Positions 44,227-53,535 of a stretch of DNA of 64,000 bases are shown here, in pieces. Source of the DNA: Cribrihabitans_A pelagius (GTDB lineage Bacteria > Pseudomonadota > Alphaproteobacteria > Rhodobacterales > Rhodobacteraceae); the NCBI RefSeq assembly GCF_048820915.1, contig NZ_JBMERR010000003.1, forward strand, positions 221,063 to 285,062. Reading direction: 5' to 3'. Every line of letters starts with the position of its first letter. Within the stretch, counting starts at the first letter, position 1. A program made the translations under genes and the position numbers. The notes below the pieces were generated by a model. That model worked only from the letters and a program-made list of their open reading frames with translations, ran no database searches and was not told where the DNA came from.

Positions 44227-44739
44227 TTAATGGCTGCGCGCGTCCTCCTGCGCCTGCATCCAGCCGTTGCCCCAGGCGAGGTGGTCGGCGCTGTCGAAGG
44301 CATGCGGGTTGGTGGTGAAGGAGCGGCCGTCGCGCTGCGCCTGGTAGCCGGCCTCAAAGGTGTTGCCGCGCGGATCCATGCCGCAGGGGTGATGCGCGGT
44401 TTGGCGCAGGTGGTCTGCGTATTCCGGGAATTTCATCAGGTCAGTCTGGTCCAGCCCCTCTGGATGGCGCTCGAGCGTCTGGCGGCCGCGTTCCGTGAGT
44501 TGCCAGCCGGAGTCTCCGTCCCTGCGCAGAAGCCGCGCGGTTTCCAGCGCGTCGAGGTGAGAGGCGAGCCGTTCCCGCAGCTCCTCCGGCGGCAAGGCAG
44601 GTGTTTCCTGGGCCTGCCGGAACAGCGCCGCCAGCGCGGTCTCGCAGCCCTTCAGCGTGACCGGACCCTCCGCCGCGCGGTGCAGGATCAGGGCAACGAG
44701 GCTGGGCATGCTCAGGAGCGGGTAGTCGTCTTCAAACAT
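44227..44739 (-). CDS. winged-helix (Mrr_N-like) protein with RMF-like C-terminus
   Basis: 170 residues, two parts. Residues 8-110 resemble the Mrr N-terminal winged helix: SLVALILHRAAEGPVTLKGCETALA, then WQLTERGRQTLERHPEGLD and DLMKFPEYADHL. Residues about 128-168 (FEAGYQAQRDGRSFTTNPHAF, AWGNGWMQAQ) match the G-A-NP-AW-GW pattern of ribosome modulation factor / CrpP proteins. Function is unknown; it could link nucleic-acid binding to a stress role. It stands alone. Confidence 0.7.
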   Translation of the reverse strand: MFEDDYPLLSMPSLVALILHRAAEGPVTLKGCETALAALFRQAQETPALPPEELRERLASHLDALETARLLRRDGDSGWQLTERGRQTLERHPEGLDQTDLMKFPEYADHLRQTAHHPCGMDPRGNTFEAGYQAQRDGRSFTTNPHAFDSADHLAWGNGWMQAQEDARSH

Positions 44740-44839
44740 AACAACAGGCCACCAGTGTCACAGGCTTAAAAGCTTACGCCGGGATTTGCCTTGGGTAAAG
44801 TCCAGGCCGTTGACCGGGGCCAAGGGAATGGCGGCGGAC

Positions 44840-45682
44840 TCAGCCGCCGGGCAAGCCCGGCTCCGCCTCGGTCAGCGGCCAGTAGAAATCCGGCGGCAGC
44901 CCGGCCTCGGCGCGCTTCTCCTCGTTGAAGGGCGGCTTCAGCAGGCCGTGGAAATATTTGCGCACCAGCCCGTGGAACACGTCCTTCGGGTCGAGGTTCT
45001 CCCGCCCGCAGAGGAAGTGGAACCACTTCGAGCCATAAGCGACATGGCCGACCTCCTCGGCATAGATCACCTCCAGCGCCTCCACCGCCTGCATGATGCC
45101 TGCCTTGCGGAAGATCCCGATCATGCCCGGCGTCACGTCGAGCCCGCGCGCCTCCAGCACCATCGGCACCACGGCCAGGCGGCCCATCAGGTCCTCCGCC
45201 GTATCTTCGGCCGCGCGCCACATCCCGGCATGGGCGGGCAGCTCGCCATAAGCGCTGCCGAGCGCTTCAAGGCAGTCGCACATCAGGTTGAAATGCTTGG
45301 CTTCCTCATCCGCTGCCTTGACCCAGTCGTCAAAGAAGCCCATCGGCATCGGCACATGGGAGAAGCGTGCAATGATATCCCAGTGCAAGTCGACGGCGTT
45401 GAGCTCGATATGCGCCACTGCATGCAGAAGCGCCCGGCGCCCCGCTTCGGAGCCGGGCTTGCGCTTGGGCACCTCGCGCGGATCGAGCAGCGCGGGACGC
45501 TCAGGCCGCGCGGGATGCAGCGGCGGGCGGGCGGTGCCGATCGGGATCGCGGACGCCTCACCGCGGCGGGCGGCAAACCACGCCGCGGCATGGCGGCGCG
45601 ACAGCGCCGTTTTTGCGCGCCCGTCCGCGGTGGTCAGCACCTCGGCGGCGCGTGCGGCAAGGGAAAGCTGCTGATCGGCCAT
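44840..45682 (-). CDS. DUF455 ferritin-like protein
   Basis: 280 residues of the DUF455 family. Helices carry possible metal ligands in HIELNAVDLHWD, ADEEAKHFNLM, and EEVGHVAYGSKWFHFLC. The family is predicted to hold a diiron four-helix bundle; the reaction is not established. The start at 45682 follows AAGGAC. It lies downstream of bcp on the same strand with a 296-bp structured gap between. Confidence 0.88.
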   Translation of the reverse strand: MADQQLSLAARAAEVLTTADGRAKTALSRRHAAAWFAARRGEASAIPIGTARPPLHPARPERPALLDPREVPKRKPGSEAGRRALLHAVAHIELNAVDLHWDIIARFSHVPMPMGFFDDWVKAADEEAKHFNLMCDCLEALGSAYGELPAHAGMWRAAEDTAEDLMGRLAVVPMVLEARGLDVTPGMIGIFRKAGIMQAVEALEVIYAEEVGHVAYGSKWFHFLCGRENLDPKDVFHGLVRKYFHGLLKPPFNEEKRAEAGLPPDFYWPLTEAEPGLPGG

Positions 45683-45854
45683 GGCAGATGTCCTTTGGAA
45701 TTGCGGGGCAGTGGTTTGCGGGGCCGGGTTCACCCGATTTGCGGCAAATGTCCAGAGACGGAAACCGGGTCGAGCGCGGTCCGCTGCAGCCTGGGCAACA
45801 GCCGGAGTGCTCCCGCGCCTGCGGGCGATCAGCGGGCTGATCGCCCTGGCAGCC

Positions 45855-45917
45855 TTGGGCCGGGCGCCGCGCCAGGGGCGCGGCGTGCGCCGCCCGTGAG
45901 GGCGGCGCCGGGCCCAA
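45855..45917. repeat. long GC-rich compound stem-loop between bcp and DUF455
   Basis: Outer arms TTGGGCCGGGCGCCGC (45855-45870) and GCGGCGCCGGGCCCAA (45902-45917) pair at 15 of 16 positions. An inner hairpin GCGGCG-TG-CGCCGC sits between them. The first arm also occurs at 28453-28469 without its partner, suggesting a REP-like family. Confidence 0.7.
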
Positions 45918-45978
45918 CCGGGAGCGCCGGGCCTGAAAGGCGGGGCGTCGAGCGGGCGGGAGCTGCCCGCCTGCCGGA

Positions 45979-46440
45979 TCAGAGCGCCTTGACCGCCTGC
46001 AGCACCTCTTCGGCGTGGCCGTCCACTTTGACCTTGCGCCAGATGCGCGCGATGCGGCCGTCCGCTCCGATCAGGAAGGTGCTGCGCTCGATGCCCCAGA
46101 AGGTTTTGCCGTACATCTTCTTTTCCTTCCAGACGCCGTAGTCCTCGCAGACTGGGCCTTCGGCATCCGACAGGAGCGGCACCGCCAGCCCATGTTTGGC
46201 GGCAAATTTTTCATGTTTCGCGAGGCTGTCCCTGGAGATCCCGAAAACCTGCGCGCCCGCGTCGGCAAAGGCTTGCAAATGCTCGGAAAAGCCGATGGAT
46301 TCTTTGGTGCAGCCCGGGGTATCATCGCGGGGGTAGAAAAACAGCACCACGGCTGATCCCTGAAGGGCGGAGAGGTCGATTTCGCCGCCGCCGCTCTGTG
46401 GCAGACGGAAGCCAGGGGCGGGGTCGGAAGGGGTCAGCAT
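45979..46440 (-). CDS. bcp: Bcp/PrxQ-type thioredoxin-dependent peroxiredoxin
   Basis: 153 residues. The peroxidatic C44 is in FFYPRDDTPGCTKESIGFSE. The resolving Cys five residues later, present in E. coli Bcp, is absent; C98 (EGPVCEDYGVW) is in the place used by the alternative PrxQ subtype. It reduces peroxides using thioredoxin. The start at 46440 has GGAGACAGG upstream. Confidence 0.95.
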   Translation of the reverse strand: MLTPSDPAPGFRLPQSGGGEIDLSALQGSAVVLFFYPRDDTPGCTKESIGFSEHLQAFADAGAQVFGISRDSLAKHEKFAAKHGLAVPLLSDAEGPVCEDYGVWKEKKMYGKTFWGIERSTFLIGADGRIARIWRKVKVDGHAEEVLQAVKAL

Positions 46441-46553
46441 GGTCCTGTCTCCGGTATCTATGCGCATCCTGCGCGGCACCATAACCAATACGCAGCAAAG
46501 GAAAAGCCGAGATCAGACCTGGGGGCGACATCAAGGGCGGCCGGCCGGAAGCG

Positions 46554-49500
46554 GTGCCAGTGCCGGGGCCAGTGCCAGGCTCAGGCTCAGGGCGGGAGCC
46601 TGAGCCGCGGTCGCGCCGCCGCAGGCGCTGGCGGCTCTTGCGCGCGATGGTCTGGCTGCTCGCTTGCCTCAGCTTCCTGGGCGCGGGCGCGGTCTATTTC
46701 GGGATCGGCACCCGGCTCGATGCGCCGCAGTGGCTGCGCGCGCGGGTCGAAGAGCGGATCGAGCGCCACCTGAACGGGCTGCAGATCGAGTTCGGCGAGA
46801 TCCATCTTGTGGTCAACCAGGGCTTCCGCCCGCGTGTGAGCCTGCGCGACGTGGTGCTGCGCCACCCCGACGGCACGCCTTTCGCGCAGCTGGCCGATGC
46901 CCGCGCGAGCCTCGCCATGCGGCCGCTGCTGCGCGGCCGTCTGCAGCCCAAGAAGATCGCGCTAAGCGGGCTGTTTGCCACCCTGCGCCGCGGGCCCGAC
47001 GGGGCCTTTGCGCTCAGCTTCTCGGGAGAGAAGCTTGCTGCCCGCGAGGCGGAGACACTGGCCGAGCTGATCGAGCAGTGGGACAGCCAGCTGGAGAAGC
47101 CGGTGATGGCGGCGCTCACCTCGGTGGAGACCAGCGCGCTGACCCTGCGTTACCGCGACGAGCGGCTGGGGCGGGAGTGGACGCTGGATGGCGGCCGTAT
47201 TCTGCTGCACCGCAAGGAGCAGGCGGTATCGCTTGCGGCCAGCTTCTCGCTGCTGAGCGGGCGCGAGGACGTCGGCACGGTGGAAGCGAGCTATGCCTCC
47301 GGCATCGGCAGCCCGGCGGCGGATTTCGGCGTCGTGGTGAGCCAGATCGCCAGCGAGGATATCGCCGTGCAGACCCCGGCACTTGGCTGGCTCGGGGTGC
47401 TGCGGGCGCCGATCTCGGGGGCCTTGCGCGGCGGCATCACCCGGGACGGTGCCTTCAAGCCGCTGTCGGCCAGCCTGCAGATCGGCGAGGGCGTGATCCA
47501 GCCTGAGGCGCAGACCAGACCGGTGCCGATCACCGGCGCGCGCAGTTATTTCACCTATGATCCGGCGGCGCAGAGCCTCGACTTCTCCGAACTCAGGATC
47601 GACAGCGGCTGGGGCTCGGGGGTGATGCAGGGCAAGGCGCAGTTGAGCGGGACGGAAAATGGCCGCCTTGCCGGTCTGGCCGGGCAGCTGAGCTTCACCG
47701 ATCTGAGGCTGAACCCGGCGCAGCTTTTCGCGCAGCCGGTGAGCGTTTCCGGCGTGGCGGCGGATTTCGAGCTGTCGCTGGCGCCGTTCCGCTTCCGCCT
47801 GGGCGAGATGCTGGTCCAGGACGGCGAGAGCCGCCTGCTGTTCGACGGCAGCTTCAGTGCGGGGCCATCGGGCTGGGACTATGACCTCAACGGCCGTGCC
47901 GACCAGGTCAGCGCCGCCCGTGTCAAGGAACTCTGGCCCGCGGCGCTGGCACCGAAACCGCGCGCCTGGGTGATGGAAAACCTCTATCAGGCCGAGATCC
48001 GCGATGCCGGGCTGCACCTGCGCGGCCGCGGCAGCGGCAAGCCTTTCGTGAGCCTGAACCTTGCCTTCTCGGACGCGGCGCTGCGGTTTCAGAAGCACCT
48101 GCCGCCGCTGCGCGACGCGGCCGGGCAGCTGAGCCTCTACGGCACCCGCTTTGTCACCACCGCCTCCAAGGGAACGGTGACGGCGGATCAGGGCGGAGAG
48201 GTGGATGTGGCGGGAACCTCCTTCATCATCCCCGACACCACGGTGCGCGACGGCACTCCCGGTATTGCCCGCATCAAGGCGCAAGGCGCAGTGACGGCGG
48301 CGCTGTCGCTGCTGAACCGGGAGCCGCTGTCGGTCATGGACAAGGCCAGCCTGCCGGTGGACCTGGCCGAGGGCGGCGTGCGGGTCACGGGCACGCTGGC
48401 GCTGCCGCTTAAGAAGGGCGTGCAGCCGGAGGAGATCACCTACCACTACCGCGGCGAGGTGCGCGATGTGGCGAGCAGCCGGCTGGTGCCGGGCCGCCGC
48501 GTGGCGGCACCGGTGCTGCAGCTGGAGGGCGATCAGGGCGAGGTGCGCCTTAGCGGGCGCGGCACGCTGTCCGGTGTGCCGCTCAGCGCCGCATGGTCGC
48601 AGCGCATTGGCAAGGACTTGGACAAGGCCAGCCAGGTGACTGGCACGGTGGAACTGTCGCCCGAGGCCATCGAGGCCTTCAGCCTCGGACTGCCGCGGGG
48701 CTCGGTCTCGGGGCAGGGGCAGGGGCGCTATGTGGTTGACTTGCGACCTGGTGAGCGTCCGCGGCTGGAGCTGAGCTCGAACTTGGCGGGGCTCGGCCTC
48801 AGCATTCCGCAGCTGGGCTGGCGCAAGGGCGCGGAAGCGGCGGGCCGGCTGGCGCTGACGGCGGAGCTGGGCGAAGCGGCCCGGGTGCCGGAGCTGGAAC
48901 TGGACGCCCCGGGGCTGAGCGCGCGCGGCAGCCTCACCACCCGCGCGGGCGGCGGGCTGGAGCGGGCAGTGTTCAGCCAGGCCCGGGTGGGCAACTGGTT
49001 CGACGGCGCGGTGGAGCTGCAGGGCCGCGGTGCGGGCGCAGCACCGGCCATAGCGGTGACGGCGGGGCGCCTGGCCCTCAACCGCTCGCCTTTCTCGGCA
49101 GGGGAGGGCGCCGCGGGCAGCGGCGGCGGAAGCGGCGGCGCCTCCGGCCCGATCACCCTGCGCCTGCAGGAATTGCAGGTCACCGACGAGATCGCGCTCA
49201 CCGGCTTCCAGGGGCGGTTCTCCACCCGCGGCGGCATGAACGGTGAGTTTACCGGGCGGCTCAACGGCCAGACCCCGGTCAGCGGCATCGTGGTGCCGCA
49301 GGACGGCGGCACCGCGGCCCGCATCCGCGCCAGCGACGCAGGCGGCGTGTTCCGGGCTGCTGGCGTATTGCGCCATGGCCGCGGCGGCAGTTTCGAGATG
49401 ACCCTTCTGCCCGCGGGCAAGCCGGGCGAATACGAGGGCCGCATCGAGGTGCGCAACGCGCGAATCCAGAATGCGCCCGCGATGGCGGCGCTCCTGAACG

Positions 49501-49964
49501 CGATCAGCCTGGTCGGCCTGATCGACGAGATGACCGGCCAAGGCATCCTCTTCACCAGCATGGAGGCGCGCTTCCGCCTCGCGCCCGGCTACCTGATCCT
49601 GCATGAAAGCAGCGCGGTGGGGCCTTCGATGGGGCTGTCTCTGGATGGCAATTATGACCTTTCCAGCAAGCGGCTGAATATGCGCGGCGTGATCTCGCCG
49701 CTTTACCTTCTGAACGCGATTGGCAGTGTGCTGACGCGCAAGGGCGAGGGGCTGATCGGCATTGCCTTCCGGGTGCGCGGCACCGCCGATGACCCGAAGG
49801 TTAGCGTCAACCCGCTGTCCGGTCTGGCCCCGGGGATGTTCCGGGAATTGTTCCGCGGCCCCAAGCCCGTGCTCCCGGACGGCCAGAGTGCCGAAGAGCA
49901 GAGCGCGGCGGAGGCGGAGGCGGCAAAGCGCAGAAAGGAGAGGCTGCACGGCAAGGAACGCTAG
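46554..49964 (+). CDS. AsmA/YhdP-like DUF3971 membrane protein
   Basis: 1136 residues from GTG. A Pro/Arg-rich cytoplasmic head and one transmembrane helix (about 31-50) precede a huge periplasmic region built of repeated beta strands, as in the AsmA/TamB/YhdP superfamily that bridges inner and outer membrane and moves phospholipid. The DUF3971 block is around residues 340-560. The C-terminus (YDLSSKRLNMRGVISPLYLL, then GIAFRVRGTADDPKVSVNPLS) is the conserved AsmA-like end. A later ATG at 46647 is an alternative start but would remove the basic head. Confidence 0.9.
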   Translation: MPVPGPVPGSGSGREPEPRSRRRRRWRLLRAMVWLLACLSFLGAGAVYFGIGTRLDAPQWLRARVEERIERHLNGLQIEFGEIHLVVNQGFRPRVSLRDVVLRHPDGTPFAQLADARASLAMRPLLRGRLQPKKIALSGLFATLRRGPDGAFALSFSGEKLAAREAETLAELIEQWDSQLEKPVMAALTSVETSALTLRYRDERLGREWTLDGGRILLHRKEQAVSLAASFSLLSGREDVGTVEASYASGIGSPAADFGVVVSQIASEDIAVQTPALGWLGVLRAPISGALRGGITRDGAFKPLSASLQIGEGVIQPEAQTRPVPITGARSYFTYDPAAQSLDFSELRIDSGWGSGVMQGKAQLSGTENGRLAGLAGQLSFTDLRLNPAQLFAQPVSVSGVAADFELSLAPFRFRLGEMLVQDGESRLLFDGSFSAGPSGWDYDLNGRADQVSAARVKELWPAALAPKPRAWVMENLYQAEIRDAGLHLRGRGSGKPFVSLNLAFSDAALRFQKHLPPLRDAAGQLSLYGTRFVTTASKGTVTADQGGEVDVAGTSFIIPDTTVRDGTPGIARIKAQGAVTAALSLLNREPLSVMDKASLPVDLAEGGVRVTGTLALPLKKGVQPEEITYHYRGEVRDVASSRLVPGRRVAAPVLQLEGDQGEVRLSGRGTLSGVPLSAAWSQRIGKDLDKASQVTGTVELSPEAIEAFSLGLPRGSVSGQGQGRYVVDLRPGERPRLELSSNLAGLGLSIPQLGWRKGAEAAGRLALTAELGEAARVPELELDAPGLSARGSLTTRAGGGLERAVFSQARVGNWFDGAVELQGRGAGAAPAIAVTAGRLALNRSPFSAGEGAAGSGGGSGGASGPITLRLQELQVTDEIALTGFQGRFSTRGGMNGEFTGRLNGQTPVSGIVVPQDGGTAARIRASDAGGVFRAAGVLRHGRGGSFEMTLLPAGKPGEYEGRIEVRNARIQNAPAMAALLNAISLVGLIDEMTGQGILFTSMEARFRLAPGYLILHESSAVGPSMGLSLDGNYDLSSKRLNMRGVISPLYLLNAIGSVLTRKGEGLIGIAFRVRGTADDPKVSVNPLSGLAPGMFRELFRGPKPVLPDGQSAEEQSAAEAEAAKRRKERLHGKER

Positions 49965-50019
49965 CAAAACAGAAAAAATGCCATAGCTTCTGGTCAAATC
50001 TCATCATATAGCGCCAGTC

Positions 50020-51087
50020 ATGAAACTCAGCGATTTCGACTTCGACCTGCCCGACGATCTGATTGCCACGCGGCCCGCCAGCCCGCGCTCTTCGGCGCGG
50101 CTTCTGGTCGCCGAGGGCGGCAGCCTGCATGACGCCCGCGTGCGCGGCCTGGCGGACTGGCTGCGCCCGGGGGACCGTCTGGTGCTGAACGACACCAAGG
50201 TAATCCCGGCGCGGCTCAGCGGGCAGCGCCACCGCGACAGCGCGCAAGGCCCGGTCAGCGCCCGGATCGAGGCGACGCTGCTGGAGCCGCGCTCCGATGG
50301 CACCTGGGCGGCGCTGCTGAAACCGTTGAAGAAGGTCAAAGCCGGTGAGGTCATCGTCTTCTCCGGCGCGCTGAGCGCCGAGCTGGAGGAGATCGCCGAG
50401 GGCCAGGGCCACTTGCGCTTCAACCTCGAAGGCACTGATTTCGATGCCGCCCTGGCCGAGGCCGGCGCGATGCCGCTGCCGCCTTACATCGCCGCCAAGC
50501 GGCCCGCGGACGAGCGGGACAAGACCGACTATCAGACCGTCTGGGCGCGCAATTCCGGCGCCGTGGCGGCGCCCACCGCCTCCTTGCATTTCGACGAGCC
50601 GCTGCTGGCGGCGTTGAAGGAATACGGCGTGGAGATCTCCTATGTCACTCTGCACGTGGGCGCGGGCACTTTCCTGCCGGTCAAGGTCGAGGATGTGACC
50701 ACCCACCGGATGCACGCCGAATGGGGCCGGGTCAGCGCCGGCGCCGCGGCGGAGATCGCCGCCACCAAGGCGGCGGGCGGCCGGGTGATCCCGGTGGGCA
50801 CCACCGCGCTGCGGCTGATTGAAAGCGCGGCCCGGGAAGGGCAGATCCGGCCCTGGGAAGGCGATACCGACATCTTCATCTACCCGGGCTTCGAATTTCA
50901 GGTCACCGACGCGCTGATGACCAACTTCCACTTGCCGAAGTCGACGCTCCTGATGCTGGTCTCCGCGCTGATGGGGCAGGAGCAGGTCCGCCGCATCTAT
51001 GCCCATGCGGTGCAAGAAAAATACCGGTTCTTTTCCTATGGGGATGCGTCGCTTTTGATCCCCGGCAAGGCGGATCCGCCGCAGTAA
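50020..51087 (+). CDS. queA: tRNA preQ1(34) S-adenosylmethionine ribosyltransferase-isomerase
   Basis: 355 residues: MKLSDFDFDLPDDLIATRP, RLVLNDTKVIPARLSG, YQTVWARNSGAVAAPTASLHF, VTLHVGAGTFLPVK and the C-terminal TNFHLPKSTLLMLVSA are all diagnostic. It makes epoxyqueuosine in tRNA from preQ1 and SAM. No Shine-Dalgarno is visible; CATATAG about 10 nt before ATG could be a -10 of a leaderless transcript, which is speculative. Confidence 0.97.
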   Translation: MKLSDFDFDLPDDLIATRPASPRSSARLLVAEGGSLHDARVRGLADWLRPGDRLVLNDTKVIPARLSGQRHRDSAQGPVSARIEATLLEPRSDGTWAALLKPLKKVKAGEVIVFSGALSAELEEIAEGQGHLRFNLEGTDFDAALAEAGAMPLPPYIAAKRPADERDKTDYQTVWARNSGAVAAPTASLHFDEPLLAALKEYGVEISYVTLHVGAGTFLPVKVEDVTTHRMHAEWGRVSAGAAAEIAATKAAGGRVIPVGTTALRLIESAAREGQIRPWEGDTDIFIYPGFEFQVTDALMTNFHLPKSTLLMLVSALMGQEQVRRIYAHAVQEKYRFFSYGDASLLIPGKADPPQ

Positions 51088-51223
51088 TGCGGCGCGAATC
51101 CGTGGACAAGCGCCGCGACGATCGGCTCTGATGCGGCATCAGAGTCACGAAACCGCAAACTGAATCACCGAAACTGGCGGTCCGCGCAGGCTTTGCCCGG
51201 ACAAAACGCAAAAAACGCAAGGG

Positions 51224-51250
51224 CAGCCCGCCGCGCGGCAGGGCTGTTTT
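51224..51250 (+). terminator. queA terminator
   Basis: CAGCCCGCCGC / GCGGC-A-GGGCTG stem with one bulge, followed by TTTT. Confidence 0.75.
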
Positions 51251-51271
51251 GCCGTCAAAGGAGGCCTGGTC

Positions 51272-52546
51272 ATGCTGCAGGTGCTGTCGAGCGCATGGGC
51301 GCTGCTGTTGGGAATGATGCTGCTGATGGTCGGCAACGGCCTTCAGGGCACGATGCTGGGCGTGCGCGGCGAGCTGGAGGGGTTTTCGACCTTCGAGATG
51401 TCGATCGTGATGGCGGCCTACTTCGTGGGCTTCCTGGGCGGCTCGCGGCTGGCGCCGGAGATGATCCGCCGGGTCGGCCACGTGCGGGTGTTTGCGGCGC
51501 TGGCCTCCTTCATTTCGGCGGTGATGATCCTATATCCGCTGCTGCCCAACACCGTTGCCTGGGGGCTGGGGCGGATGGTGATCGGCTTCTGTTTCTCGGG
51601 CGTGTATGTGACTGCGGAAAGCTGGCTCAACAACGCCGCTGACAACAGCAACCGCGGCAAGGCGCTGTCGCTCTACATGATCGTGATGATGATCGGCATC
51701 ATCACCGCGCAGGGGCTGATCCAGATCGGCGATCCGGCGGGCTATGAGGCCTTCATCATCGCCTCGATCCTGGTCTCGGTCTCCTTTGCGCCGATTCTGC
51801 TGTCGATCTCGCCGACCCCCGCCTTTGACACCGCCAAGCCGATGACGCTGCGCGAGATCATGCGCATCTCGCCGCTGGGCTGTGTCGGCATGTTCATCCT
51901 CGGCGGCGTGTTCTCCGCCCAGTTCGGCATGAGCGCCGTCTATGGCTCCGCTGCGGGGCTGAGCCTTACCAGCCTGTCGCTGTTTGTCGCCGCCTTCTAT
52001 GTGGGCGCGCTGTTCCTGCAATACCCGCTGGGCTGGATCTCGGACCGGATGGACCGCCGGGTGCTGATCCTGATCGTGGCGGCGGCAGGCGGCTGCGGCG
52101 GCGTGCTGGGCTTCTTCTATGGCGCCAGCTTCCAAATGCTGCTGGTTGCGGCCTTTGTCATCGGCGGCCTGTCGAACCCGCTCTATTCGCTGCTCATCGC
52201 CTATACCAACGACTACCTGGAGCATGACGACATGGCGGCCGCTTCGGGCGGGCTGGTGTTCATCAACGGGCTGGGCGCGATTGCCGGGCCGATGATCACC
52301 GGCTGGCTGATGGCGGATTCGGTGATGGGCCCGCGCGGCTTCTTCGCCTTCATCGCAGCGCTGATGTTCCTGATGGCGCTTTATGCGGCTTACCGCGCGA
52401 CTCAGCGGGCCTCGGTGCCGGTCGGCGACACCGCGAGCTATGCGCCGGTCTATCCCAGCTCCACCCCTGTTGCGGTCGAATTTGCCCAGGAATATGCCAT
52501 CGACACCGAGCTTGAAGAGCAAGAAGCCGCTCAGGATGCGAAGTGA
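51272..52546 (+). CDS. MFS transporter
   Basis: 424 residues with about 12 hydrophobic helices. The MFS loop between helices 2 and 3 (GSRLAPEMIRRVGHVRVF), the helix-4/5 segment GFCFSGVYVTAESWLNN, and the second-half loop GWISDRMDRRVLIL are clear. The sequence resembles the YcaD-like branch. The substrate is unknown. The C-terminal tail (from about 385) is acidic and cytoplasmic. AAAGGAGG precedes the start. Confidence 0.92.
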   Translation: MLQVLSSAWALLLGMMLLMVGNGLQGTMLGVRGELEGFSTFEMSIVMAAYFVGFLGGSRLAPEMIRRVGHVRVFAALASFISAVMILYPLLPNTVAWGLGRMVIGFCFSGVYVTAESWLNNAADNSNRGKALSLYMIVMMIGIITAQGLIQIGDPAGYEAFIIASILVSVSFAPILLSISPTPAFDTAKPMTLREIMRISPLGCVGMFILGGVFSAQFGMSAVYGSAAGLSLTSLSLFVAAFYVGALFLQYPLGWISDRMDRRVLILIVAAAGGCGGVLGFFYGASFQMLLVAAFVIGGLSNPLYSLLIAYTNDYLEHDDMAAASGGLVFINGLGAIAGPMITGWLMADSVMGPRGFFAFIAALMFLMALYAAYRATQRASVPVGDTASYAPVYPSSTPVAVEFAQEYAIDTELEEQEAAQDAK

Positions 52547-52683
52547 TTGCGCTAACCAGCCGGAATTGTGAGGAATATTTCAGCAAACCTCTTGTCTGTC
52601 GCAAAATGTGACCCATCGTCACTTGTAAAGGCAATGTAAAAACGTCTGAAGATGGACGCAGGAAAACACGTGGAGTAAGACCG

Positions 52684-53262
52684 ATGGCTGGTCCCGAAGA
52701 GATACTGGAATTCTGGCTCGACGAGGTCGGGGAGAAAGGGTGGTATCTGCAGGATGATGCGCTGGATGACACCATCCGCACCCGTTTCGAGAAAACCTGG
52801 GAGGCCGCTTGCGAGGGCAAGTTTTCCTTCTGGCTGACCTACCCGAGCGGCACGCTGGCCTACATCATCCTGATGGACCAGTTCCCGCGCAACATGTTCC
52901 GCGGCACGGCCCAGGCCTTCGCCTCCGACCCGGCGGCGCTGGCCGCGGCCAAGGTGGCGATCAACAAGAAATGGGATCTGCGCATCGACGAGCCGGCCCG
53001 GCAGTTCTTCTACCTGCCGATGATGCATTCCGAGAATCTCTGCGATCAGGAACGCTGCATCCGGCTGATGATGGAACGGATGCCGGTGCGCGGCACCAGC
53101 AACCTCTTGCACGCGCGCGCGCACCGCGAGGTGATCCGCCAGTTCGGCCGCTTTCCCTACCGCAACGAGGCGCTGCATCGCGCCAGCACCGGCCCCGAGC
53201 TCGACTACGTGATGGCTGGCGGCTACGGAGAAACCGTGCGGATGCTGCAAACGGCCGGCTGA
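52684..53262 (+). CDS. DUF924 family protein
   Basis: 192 residues of the DUF924 (all-helical, TPR-like) family: EILEFWLDEVGEKGWY, LAYIILMDQFPRNMFRGTAQAFASD, FFYLPMMHSENLCDQERCI, and HREVIRQFGRFPYRNEALHRAST. The function is unknown. It is monocistronic with its own terminator. Confidence 0.92.
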   Translation: MAGPEEILEFWLDEVGEKGWYLQDDALDDTIRTRFEKTWEAACEGKFSFWLTYPSGTLAYIILMDQFPRNMFRGTAQAFASDPAALAAAKVAINKKWDLRIDEPARQFFYLPMMHSENLCDQERCIRLMMERMPVRGTSNLLHARAHREVIRQFGRFPYRNEALHRASTGPELDYVMAGGYGETVRMLQTAG

Positions 53263-53288
53263 GCCCGCCAGACGGACCGGAGACCCAG

Positions 53289-53323
53289 CGCCGCGCCCCC
53301 TTGAAGGGCGCGGCGTCTTTTTT
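53289..53323 (+). terminator. DUF924 gene terminator
   Basis: CGCCGCGCCC / GGGCGCGGCG with a 7-nt loop, then TCTTTTTT. Confidence 0.9.
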
Positions 53324-53483
53324 GGCGGCTCCGGGAGCGCAGGCGGCGTCGCTGCATCCCCCCTTTCACAGCCCGGGCACATCTGCCAAGCTGGCCGGGC
53401 CGCAGCCCTTTGGGGCGGCCGCTGGCAGCAAAATGCCGCAGCCGCTTTGCCGCAGCAGAGGGTGATTGCAGCGCAGCACAGAT

Positions 53484-53501
53484 TAGTTTAACGGTAAACT
53501 A
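53484..53501 (+). promoter_or_regulatory. palindromic operator upstream of lpd
   Basis: TAGTTTA-ACGG-TAAACTA, perfect 7-bp arms, 35 bp before lpd. The pdhA upstream region has the same arms and spacing with one mismatch, which suggests a shared regulator of the PDH complex. Confidence 0.7.
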
Positions 53502-53535
53502 GTTTTATTGATCTTGTTCGAGGCGAGGGAACATC

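Noticed and set aside
46962..49997. 1011-codon open frame on the minus strand
   Set aside because: Antisense to the DUF3971/AsmA-like gene, whose domain structure is clear; the reverse frame reads as Gln/His/Arg-rich shadow.
50005..50020. Leaderless queA promoter
   Set aside because: CATATAG lies at a suitable distance but no -35 fits at 16-18 bp, so it is not listed as a feature.
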